From Paramecium sonneborni (lineage: Eukaryota > Ciliophora > Oligohymenophorea > Peniculida > Parameciidae): DNA of 64,000 nt. The notes below the pieces were generated by a model that saw only the letters and a list, made by a program, of their open reading frames with translations, had not been told where the DNA came from and searched no databases. The translations under genes were made by a program, and so were the position numbers. The DNA is taken from assembly GCA_905182985.1 (NCBI GenBank), contig CAJJDN010000019.1:112696-176695 (forward strand), given 5' to 3'. Positions 25,431-34,838 of this stretch are shown here, one piece after another. Numbering within the stretch: the first letter of the stretch is position 1; every line of letters begins with the position of its first letter.

Positions 25431-26040
25431 TAATAACAATAGTAATATTTATTTCAATAATAGTAAAATTCTTAAAATCAATTTTATTAGCAACAATAAT
25501 TTTAGTAAAAAAATATACTTTAAGATAATTAGCCTTATGTAATTTAAACTTCATAGCCTTAATCAAAACGTAATGCTTCGGCTAATAGAAAATCTCCTAT
25601 GGCCAGATAAAAAGAAACTGCTCATTTTGGTTAAGATATAGATAGATCTATTTCTGTGGAGAAAAACAAAAAAAATAATAAAACAATCCTAAAAAATGCT
25701 ATAACATATGTTTGTTTAGCTGGAGAACCTAACAAAAGAGAAAGGGAAGCTATCTTATAAAAATTAGATGGAGTTGAAGCAGAGCATTTTATCTTATTAT
25801 TTAAAACATATGGTCGATCGGTAAGAAATAAAAAATATTAAGGACTTTCGAGGTTTGTATGGCTATGCTGTAGACTCATAACCTTATTTAATATTTGGAT
25901 AAGGAAAATGCCCTTAAGTTTTAACTTCTGAGATGGTGAAAACATTTTTCAAATATGATTCTGGAGCTAAATAATTTAAAGCAATAGATGGAAATAAGTA
26001 ATTTACTATAATGGTTGATGCTGTTTAATTAAGAAAATGA
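23577..26040 (+). CDS. CKK-domain (CAMSAP/patronin-type) microtubule minus-end protein
   Basis: Starts MDLTQSQEQDKIIQYYLNQ; 813 residues after removing one 22-nt intron near 25820. Residues 1-~680 are Gln/Asn/Ser-rich with acidic and charged-helix patches (ALKKKKLQEMEELKQLRQ) and an uninterrupted 41-Gln tract. The C-terminal ~115 residues are a CKK domain: NAITYVCLAGEPNKREREAI, EHFILLFKTYGRSDFRGLYG, then TSEMVKTFFKYDSGAKQFKA and a final TIMVDAVQLRK. In animals CAMSAP/patronin CKK binds the microtubule minus end and stabilises it; the animal N-terminal calponin-homology domain is absent here. In a ciliate, cortical or basal-body microtubules are plausible targets (inference). The next gene starts only 17 bp downstream. 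Confidence 0.9.
25323..25445 (+). repeat. (TAA/CAA)n microsatellite encoding 41 consecutive glutamines
   Basis: In-frame tract inside the CKK-domain gene made of 41 codons, all Gln in the ciliate code: mainly TAA, with CAA at both ends and one TAG. Pure TAA runs of this kind should be slippage-prone, so length may vary between strains. Confidence 0.95.
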
Positions 26041-26057
26041 ATTGAATTATTTAATTT

Positions 26058-28602
26058 ATGGCTAATATTTTATAAGTTTACGAATAATGTATCAGCAATC
26101 CAGAGATCCTAAGACATGGAGATTAATATCTATCAGAATATCTAAAGAATACACCTAATTTTATACTTGAGTCATTAAAATTAATATTTGATGTTAATCA
26201 ACAACAAAGAAAATATATAGCTATTTTATTCAAGAATGTAATCTTATTAAATTGGTAAAATCTATAATAACAAACTAAATAAGACATTTTAAAGGTATTA
26301 ATAGAAGGTCTTTAACAAGAACTTTAAATTCCAGTTTAAGAGATCATTGTAAATTTTAATATTTATATAGACTATAATAATCACAGAAGTAATGAGAAGA
26401 GATTCTGAATATCAATAATTAATACCATAATTTTTACAATTATACACTAATAATCCTCACATAATAAATACATTAATACATATTTATTAATAATTAGATG
26501 GATAAAATTTGATATCATATTGTGAAATAATTCTATAGAATCTGATATTGTAATAATCACCAACTCCTAAAATATACCATTTAGTATATTTAGTTATTAA
26601 AATGTTTTCTCATTGTGAACAAACTGATGTTGAGTAATTAAAATAATGCTTTGATTCAACATTTATTCAATGGATGGAAAGATTCTCATAAGTTCTATAG
26701 TAGTAAAATTAATTGGAATCTTAGATTTATATTATGAAAGCATTAAATTTGATATTTAAAGAAATGAAAACATATTCTAAACAAATCAGAAAAGTAATTT
26801 TACCTTAGATGACAGCATTTTTAGTAAGATTAACAAACTCTATGTAATGCTTAGAAGGTATTTTATTTAATTATAATAATAGAAATTAACTTTTTAGATG
26901 AGTGTTATGAATAAGAACCAAACTAAGAGGTACTTTTATTTTACACTTTATAAATGTTAATGGAATTAAATAATTAATAGCTTTGCAACAGTACTATTTA
27001 TAGTAGTTTACTATAAATATTAAGTATGCCAATAAAAAATATTAATATGGATCATTTTATAGTAGAAGATGATCCAACAGTTGTTGAAGCTGTTTTAATG
27101 TTTTTTGAATAATAATTATCAAATAAAAAAACACATCAAAATGCTAAATAATTATTATTATAATATTTATAATAAAAAGTGGAGATGGTTGGTTAATATG
27201 TGATTATAGCATAATTTTCATCAGATTTATTTGATCCAAATTAATATTTTGTAATAATTGATTAATTATTGAAACTTTAAAATACTAATCAAAATTAAGT
27301 ATTTCAACTTTAAAAATTAATAGCTTTAACTAATTTGTATTTGTTAACTAAAGGATAAGTTGAAATATTTACATAATTGTTTTAATTACATGTTCAATAA
27401 TTCAAATCTTAGCTTGGTTTAGTAAATTTATTCAATATTGGAAAATTATGTGCTCATGCTAGCAAGAACTCAACAATTGATGATTAAAGTTTTAAATGTT
27501 TGGTAGATTAATCTAATATTTAATTTCCATCAATAGATTAAGATACTGCACATATTTTATTTGATAGTGTCTTATAGATGTTAAAGTTATGCAAAACCTT
27601 ATAATTTCCAATCTTATAAAATATTTATCATTATTGGACTATTTATCCTCATGATTCATTATTGGGTTAGATATTCTATGAATTATTGGAAATTCTTGTC
27701 ACCTTAGATCCAATTTCAGTTTAATAAACTTTTTCTTCCACAAATGGATTGATTTGGTTAAAAGTTAATACAATCATAGCAAAACATTAACCATAGTTAT
27801 TACTTAATTTTATACCTTAAATAGCGCAATAATTATTAGTTTTTAATGAATTTACACCTTAAGGAATAATGCTTTTGAAAACTCTATTACAATATAATAC
27901 AATAGATTAGTAAACTTTAAATACTATCATTTAAATTTTAGATATTTAATTAAATACCTAAAAAGAACCAGAATTAGAAGTTCTAACAGAGCATGTTCAT
28001 GATTTATTGTTTGTTGTATGGAATAAGCATATGAATAGATAAATATCAATTCAACTACTTAGTAAAATTTTTTCAAAAATAATGCATACTGAAATACCCT
28101 CCACAATTAATGGATTAACAACTATTCTTTGTGCTATATATTTATAGCATTAGAATCAATTCTTATAATGGCTTCAATCTAATTCTGAAAGTACTTAATA
28201 ATTATTTAGCAAATGGCTTAGATTTTCATCTATATTACAATAAAAATCTTTACTATCATTATAAATAAATGCTATTTATTAATTTACCTAATTACCATAT
28301 TTTGATTAATTGTTTTATGTTGATCCATTTATTGACAAGGTTATTCCATTAAAAGCTAAAATGATGGAGTTTCTAATCTCTAACCAATAATAATCTGTAA
28401 CAAATTTAATTAAACTTAGAAAACTATAGCTCTTGATGAAGAGGATGAATTTTAGGATATAGATTCTATTGAGACAGAATTCGAAAATGATATCACTGAA
28501 TGTCATAATCTCCTTAAACCTATTTCCATTTCATTTGAACATATACAACATTTATCAAAATATTTATCTAAGGAACAATAACAACTTTTAAGGAAATAAT
28601 GA
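26058..28602 (+). CDS. Importin-beta family nuclear transport receptor
   Basis: N-terminus MANILQVYEQCISNPEILRH and then KYIAILFKNVILLNWQNL fit the importin-beta N-terminal (Ran-binding) domain, where R/K..A.I.LKN.I...W is typical. The rest is all-helical HEAT-repeat-like sequence to the end (YLSKEQQQLLRK). An acidic patch, ALDEEDEFQDIDSIETEFEND, sits ~50 residues before the C-terminus, as in importin-9/Kap114-like receptors, but the length (~820 residues) is short for that group. Introns of 22, 25 and 23 nt were placed from frame changes. It would carry cargo through nuclear pores with Ran. The family is likely; the exact member is uncertain. It starts 17 bp after the CKK gene stop. Confidence 0.7.
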
Positions 28603-28763
28603 ATATTAATGTATAATAGTATCAATATATATTGATTTTTAAAAACATTAAAATCATATAAAATTTTTTAATATTTAAATTCAAATGCAAAAATTATTAT
28701 GAATTAATTTTAATTAATAAAATAAATTATAAAAAAAAATAAATCTTTAAATAAGTCAGCAAA

Positions 28764-28976
28764 ATGAAAGAAAAAAATTACTCATTACGAGTTAAAAAGA
28801 TTAGAAAACTATCCCCAAAAAAGAATTAATAATAAGAAGATTTAAGTTCTCCAATAATAACAAATGAAGACCTATTATCTAAGCATCAAAGCCAATGTTC
28901 AAGTTTACTGTCAAGTCCTGAATCCTCCAAATTTATTCCAGGAAGTATGTTGGAATTCTTACTTAATATTGAATGA
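28764..28976 (+). CDS. Small conserved-motif protein A (70 aa)
   Basis: Intronless ORF starting MKEKNYSLRVKKIRKLSPKK and ending PGSMLEFLLNIE. It shares a motif series with the gene at 29348-29578: basic N-terminus with SPKK, then LSSP-I/L-ITNE-x-LL-x-K, a Ser/Pro stretch (SPES/SPDS) and PGSMLEFLL near the C-terminus. Two copies conserving these blocks while the linkers have diverged argue that both are translated. No known domain is recognised; the C-terminal amphipathic PGSMLEFLL looks like a short docking motif (inference). Confidence 0.7.
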
Positions 28977-29347
28977 TTACATTTACCTCTCTCTAATTGA
29001 TTTTTTTGTATTCTTTATATATAAAACTTATATAATACGTATTATAAAAATGATAATCAAATATCAAGATTTGAGTATATAGCAAATGACATAGTCTCAC
29101 TTATTTTCAATGTGATGAATTATAAAATGAAGTCATTTAATTTTTTTTATTCCAAATTTAAATCCTTTCTTTCAATTTATGTTTATATTAAATATATATA
29201 TATGATGTGTAAATTTGTTTTTATATTGAATTAATCAAATAAAAAGCATTCGATGTAAAAACGAATTTGATTGTTATAAATTAGGTAGGATCAGAAGTCT
29301 TTCTCTAGCTTGATAAAGAAATAATAATTATAAATAACTCTATATAA
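28977..29347. other. Spacer between tail-to-tail small genes, nothing recognised
   Basis: AT-rich 371-bp convergent spacer. It should contain the 3' ends of both small transcripts. No coding frame, repeat or structured RNA could be supported. Confidence 0.4.
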
Positions 29348-29578
29348 TCAATAATTTTGGAAGAATGGAGAGTAGTTAGAATTCTCTAAATGAAGCAAGA
29401 ATTCCAACATACTACCAGGTTCTTCTCGTGCAGAGTCAGGACTTGAGTTTTCACTTTAACTATAGCTTGGATATTTTTACAATAGAATCTCATTCGTTAT
29501 TAATGGGGAGCTTAACTAATCATCGATATTTTGAAATTTTTTGGGTGATTATTTTTTTATTTTCCTTCTGATCATCAT
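29348..29578 (-). CDS. Small conserved-motif protein B (76 aa)
   Basis: Intronless ORF, ATG 29578 to TGA 29348, starting MMIRRKIKKQSPKKF. Blocks in common with protein A: SPKK, LSSPLITNEILLQKY, SSPDS and PGSMLEFLLHLE. It differs by a 10-residue C-terminal extension, NSNYSPFFQNY. The two genes are inverted relative to each other, so the pair arose by inverted duplication or insertion. Two ATG codons are adjacent; I used the upstream one. Confidence 0.7.
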
Positions 29579-30979
29579 ATTATACTTATCTTTCATCTTC
29601 TTGAGGGTTGATTTTTATTTATTTTTTGAGGTTTCCTTATTTGTTTAATAGTTATTATTAATAATCAAATTTTTACAAAATCCAATACCTTTTATATTCA
29701 GTTCAATAGTTATTTAATAATATTTTATTTTTAAATTAAATAGCGTATGAAAATTGTTTAATTACTTTAAATCCAATTAAGATCATAATAATCATATTAT
29801 TTCAACAAAAAAAATATCTATCTTTTGTTCGGAGTTTTTCTATATCTTTTTTTGTTTCATTTTAATCAAATCCATCATTCAATATTTAAGAACATTTAGT
29901 CTGATAAAAAAAAATAGAATTGGCTATCAAAACTTTTTTATGCCAAAACCAAAAAAAGAAAATAATTCTTAAATAAATGTAATCATATATGTAAATTTTT
30001 TTACTTGATAATAAAGTAGAAAAAGAAAAAAATTTTCAGATAATTGATTTTGTTATAATTATAATTATTATTTATTAATTTATAATTTATATTTAAACAT
30101 CCTGATCAATTTAAAAAAAGCAAAATAACAATAAATAGATTTATTTATTAGACACTAATTTCTTAAGCATTATATTAGTACTAAATATTTCCTAACACTT
30201 AAAAAATTTTTTATTTTAACATGAAATTGAGATATTAAAAATTAAGAAATTATTCATGCATGAAGGAAAAAAAATGTAATACATAAAGGATATATGATTT
30301 ACAAATTTAGGCTTTGAATCAATATTTTTAAATATGTTACAAAACAAATCTTTTTATTGAATTTTTGTTTAAAAAAATTAAAAATGATGATTGGATATTT
30401 TTAACAGAAAAAAGGATTAGTCTTAGGAATGGCTTCATTAATATTTTTGAATTGTCATTCTAAATAATAATGAGAATAGATAAAAGCATATTGATTCTTT
30501 ATGATTCAAATAGATTTCAAGAAATTTTAAATAAAATTTATGAAATAAATATATTTAAGAAATCTATTATAGAATTAATTCTTCTTTTATATTTCGAGTT
30601 ATTTAATTGTCTTGATTAATAAATACGAAAGGGTTTATAAAAAAAGAATTGTTTCATATAAATTTATTAAATCTTTGAAATATCTTGGTTTTTTTTTTAT
30701 AAATGAATAATCTTGGTATGTATTATAAATAATATTTAAGTTCTATTCTAAATCAAATATCAGTTTAGATTATTCAAATAAAATACTAAATAATTCGTGA
30801 ATCTTATCAGATTTAGTTTAAAAATTTGGATTGAAAAATCTGTTTAATCCAACATTATTAGAAAAAATAGATTTATATTTTGAGACTTTTGAATGATTTT
30901 AAGTTTAAAAATTATTAGGATTATTCTAGAATAGTAAAGAGTAAATAAATCATTAAATTGAATAAAATAAGGCAGGAAA
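29579..30979. other. Intergenic, 1.4 kb, no supported gene
   Basis: One of the longest gene-poor stretches of the window outside the membrane-protein array. AT-rich with poly(A)/poly(T) runs. Scattered open frames are short and compositionally random. It contains the upstream region of the GTSF1-like gene; no motif was recognised. Confidence 0.4.
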
Positions 30980-31350
30980 ATGAAAAAAGCATACAAATTG
31001 AAAAAGAAGAATTTAGAGGTTTGTTGCCCATATAATCCTAATCATTTGATGCCTTTCAGTCAACTGTGGTTTCATTTATCATCTGGATGTGAAGATAAAT
31101 AAAAATTTGGTAAATAATCCTTCTTAATTTAGGTCATCTTTATAAGATATGCCCTTATAACTCTTTACACATTTTACAAAAGGAGCATTACGAAGACCAC
31201 ATAAAGAACTGCTAAAAGAAAATAGATGTTGATGATGATCTATTAAAATAGATGAGTAATGTTGCTTCGATTTAATTTGATGAGGAAAATTAATATCAGG
31301 ATAAATTTATATCTGGGAATTTAAATAATAAATATAAGAAATATTAATGA
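30980..31350 (+). CDS. GTSF1-like double CHHC zinc-finger protein
   Basis: 115 residues after removing a 23-nt intron (31110-31132). Two tandem CHHC fingers: the first at residues ~16-37 (CPYNPNH... with the second His and Cys as HLSSGC), the second at ~50-70 (CPYNSLHILQKEHYEDH then C). Spacing is C-x5-H-x9-H-x4-C and C-x5-H-x9-H-x3-C. The tail after residue 75 is acidic (KIDVDDDLLKQ, DEEN). Two CHHC fingers plus an acidic tail at ~110-170 residues is the gametocyte-specific factor 1 architecture; animal GTSF1/Asterix binds PIWI proteins and RNA. Paramecium Gtsf1 is reported to act with PIWI in scnRNA-guided DNA elimination; whether this is that gene or a paralogue is unknown. It lies 171 bp upstream of the Nowa-like gene. 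Confidence 0.85.
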
Positions 31351-31521
31351 ATAAGATGCAATTGTATTATTTATATCGTTAAAACATAAAAAAAATGAAT
31401 ATTTAATCATTTAAGAAATCTAAAACAAGCCATTTTATATAAAAATCCAATTATTCACTTCATAAAATTAGCATAAATCAATCTAAAAATTGGTCCACTC
31501 ACTTATTAATTAAATATTCAT

Positions 31522-33918
31522 ATGAGTTGGAATGCAGAAAACCTTGAAGAAGGTGAAGTTAAACCAGTTGATTCCACTCCAGTTTGGGGTGGAGAATAGA
31601 ATGCTGGAGGATGGTAAGTAGATGAAGTGAAAAAAACTCAAGCTGATAAATGGGGCCAAGATGAGAAAAAAGAAAACAAAGAAAGTAATGGTTAGAATGA
31701 GACATCAGGAACATCAGGAGGTTGGGGAAACCAATAATAGTAGCAATAATCATCTTGGGGAGAAAGTAAAGCTGAAAATAATGATAATGCATGGGGATCA
31801 GGAACTACGGGATTTGGAAGTACAACTACAGGAGATAATGCAGGATCATCATGGGGAGGTGGTTCATCATAATGGGGAGGTGGAGGAAATTCAGATAATA
31901 ATTTTTAATCAGATCGACCAAGAGGTCGAGGAAGAGGAGATAGAGGTGATAGAGGAGATAGAGGAGGCGGTTTTAGAGGTAGAGGAGATAGAGGAGATAG
32001 AGGAGATGGTTTTAGAGGAAGAGGAGATAGAGATGGATTTAGAGGAAGAGGAGACCGTGGTGATAGAGGAGGATTTAGAGGAAGAGGAGATAGAGGTGGA
32101 GATAGAGGAGATAGAAGAGGTGGATTTAGAGGAGGTAGAGATAATGGTGGAAGTTGGGGAGGAAACTCAAACAATAATAATAATGGAGGTGGTAATAGTT
32201 GGGGAGGTAGTGGAGAAGGTAATTCTTGGGGAAATTCAGAAAATAAGGATACCTCTGGAGGTGGCTGGGGTAGTTCTTCAACTAATGAATAACCAGCTTC
32301 ATCAGGAGGATGGGGAAGTACTACAACGGAACAACCACAACAATCTGGAGGATGGGGAAATTCGACTGAATAACCAGCTCAATAATCAACTGAAGGTTGG
32401 GGCAGTAAAACGGAATAATAACCATAATAACAACCATAATAAGGAGGTTGGGGATCTAACACTGAATAAGCTCCTTAATAATCTGGTAGTGGAGGTTGGG
32501 GATAAACAACTGAATAACCAGCTCAATAATCTAACGGATAAGGCTCATCAAATGCTGAACAGCCAGCATAGACATCAGGAGGGTGGGGATCTTCAACCAC
32601 AGAATAGCCTTAATAATAAGGAGGTTGGGGATCTACAACAACATAAGAATAGCCTTAATAATAAGGAGGTTGGGGTTCTACAACTACACAAGAATAACCT
32701 TCATCAGGCGGTTGGGGTTCAACAACATAAGCAACATCCGATTAACCTTAATCAGGAGGATGGGGATCAACTACTGAATAGACTACAACTTCAGGTGGAT
32801 GGGGTAGCTAACCAGCCTAGTCAAGCGGAGGCTGGGGTGGTTCATCAGATCAGTAAAATGGTAATTCTTGGGGTGGAGGATCTGAAGATGGATAAAGAGG
32901 AAGAGGAAGAGGCAGAGGAGATCGTGGAGATAGAGGAGGTTTTAGAGGCAGAGGAGATGGATTTAGAGGTAGAGGAGATAGAGGTGGAGGAGAAGGATTT
33001 AGAGGTAGAGGTGATGGATTCAGAGGAAGAGGAGATAGAGATGGATTTAGAGGAAGAGGAGACCGTGGTGATAGAGGAGGATTTAGAGGTAGAGGTGATC
33101 GAGGTGGAGATAGAGGAGATAGAAGAGGTGGATTTAGAGGAGGTAGAGACAATGACACATCTGGAAATAGTGGAGGATGGGGAGGAGCATCAAATGATTA
33201 AAGCGGTGGAGGATGGGGATCTTCTACAACAGAATAACCTGCTTCTAGTGGTGGTTGGGGATCTACAGCTACTGAATAACCTTAATCTAGTGGTGGTTGG
33301 GGATCTACTGTAACAGAATAACCATAATCTAGTGGAGGTTGGGGATCTACTGTTACTGAATAACCGACTTAAAATGGAGGATGGGGATCTACAACAACTG
33401 AATAACCTGCTTAAAGTGGAGGATGGGGATCTACAAAAACAGAATAACCAGCTCAGAATGGAGGATGGGGTTCCACAGCAACAGCTACAGAATAACCATA
33501 ACCAGCTCAAAATGGAGGATGGGGATCTTCTACAACAACTGAATAACCTGCTTAAAGTGGAGGTTGGGGATCTACAGCTACTGAATAACCAGCTTAAAGT
33601 GGTGGTTGGGGATCTACAGTTACTGAATAACCAGCTTAAAATGGTGGTTGGGGATCTACAGTTACTGAATAACCAGCTTAAAATGGTGGTTGGGGTAGTA
33701 GCAGTAATAATGATTAATAATAATCTAATGGTTGGGGAAGTTCTGATTAAACTAAATAAAATGATGGATGGGGTTCTAATAACCAACAATCAAATGGTGA
33801 ACGAGGAAGAGGTCGAGGTAGAGGAAGAGGTAGAGGATTTGATAGAGGCGGAGATAGAGGTGGAGATAGAGGATTCGATAGAGGATTCGATAGAGGAGGA
33901 GATAGAGGATTCGATAGA

Positions 33919-33962
<44 letters not shown>

Positions 33963-34800
33963 GAATGGAGGAGATTTACCAACAGCAAAAAGAGTCAAAC
34001 CTAATCCTGTAGTAATTACAATATCAGATGATGAAAATGGCAAACCCTCTCCTCATTTCAGCGAAGATGAATAAGAAAAGGCAAATATTATTAATGAAGC
34101 TTTAAAACAAACTGTTGATACCAAAACAGTTTCTTTATAGCTGCCTGCATTAGATGCTAAATTTTCCCCTCTTTTTAATCCTGAGCCTGACCCAGATAGC
34201 TTAAAGACTGACAATTTATGTCATCTTAAGGGAGGACTTTACCCACATGAATAACTGAAAAAAGTTAAATTTGTTTACACAGGAGGAATAAAAGTAGATT
34301 CAGATAGGCAACCAGTTGTTAATTTAGTTACTTTTGATAACGACTTAGAATTTATTGAATCTTGTCCTAAAGTAGATTTATCAGAAAAATAAGGAATTGA
34401 AACTGTATTTTTGAGTCCATTGATTAATGAATATCGAATTTTAAAAAATGAATTGGTCTAATTGAGATAAGAAGAGAGAAGAACACAAATTAGGAGATAA
34501 TATATGGGGATAGTTGAAGGGATTGATAAAGAGAATCAAGACTTAATTTTTTAGGTTGGATTAGCTTTACTTAAAGAATAGAAAGCAATCAGATTAAAAT
34601 ATGGATTTCTGTTTGCAGAATTAACACTCTTCCATATTAAATAGATATTTGGAAATATGGATTAAGTGGAGCATTAATCATTATAAGCTAGAGAAAAAGA
34701 ACTCAGACCATCTAATTTAGTTTTTATAGTTTCCATAACTCAGAAATGGTTGAATGATGTGCCAAAACTAAAATGCAGAAGAAGAAAAGAGTTGTTATGA
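31522..34800 (+). CDS. Nowa-like GW/RGG-repeat RNA-binding protein
   Basis: Intronless, 1,092 residues, starting MSWNAENLEEGEVKPVDST. Layout: a short W-G-bearing N-terminus (1-130); RGG block 1 of FRGRGD-type repeats (~131-213); a long GGWGS/GGWGN array (~213-450); RGG block 2 (~456-546); a second GGWGS array (~546-756); RGG block 3 with DRGFDRG repeats (~758-800); a polyAsn run; and a non-repetitive ~270-residue C-terminal domain ending RRRKELL. More than 30 Trp-Gly pairs are present. This matches Paramecium Nowa1/Nowa2: FRG repeats bind nucleic acid, GW repeats bind Argonaute/PIWI, and the proteins are needed for maternally controlled DNA elimination. I cannot tell Nowa1 from Nowa2 or a further paralogue. 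Confidence 0.88.
31913..33920 (+). repeat. Alternating RGG-encoding and GGWG-encoding DNA repeats
   Basis: Internal repeats of the Nowa-like gene. RGG-coding (GGAGATAGAGGT-like) blocks lie at about 31913-32160, 32890-33160 and 33796-33920; GGWG-coding units of 39-48 bp lie between them. The first two RGG blocks share long near-identical stretches (the run around 32040-32150 recurs around 33060-33150), so one block was probably copied from the other. Confidence 0.85.
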
Positions 34801-34838
34801 TATATAATATTAATATTATAATTACAAATTTGAATTAA

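Noticed and set aside
25300..25566. Minus-strand ORF with a poly-isoleucine/valine run
   Set aside because: It is the reverse reading of the TAA repeat that encodes polyglutamine in the CKK gene.
28864..29082. Plus-strand 72-aa standard-code ORF
   Set aside because: Out of frame with the small protein A gene, whose ciliate frame has a conserved paralogue nearby.
31661..34043. Long standard-code ORFs on both strands over the Nowa-like gene (for example 550 aa on + and several Pro/Ser/Leu-rich ones on -)
   Set aside because: They are other-frame readings of the RGG and GGWG repeats; the ciliate-code frame from 31522 to 34800 explains the whole region without a stop.
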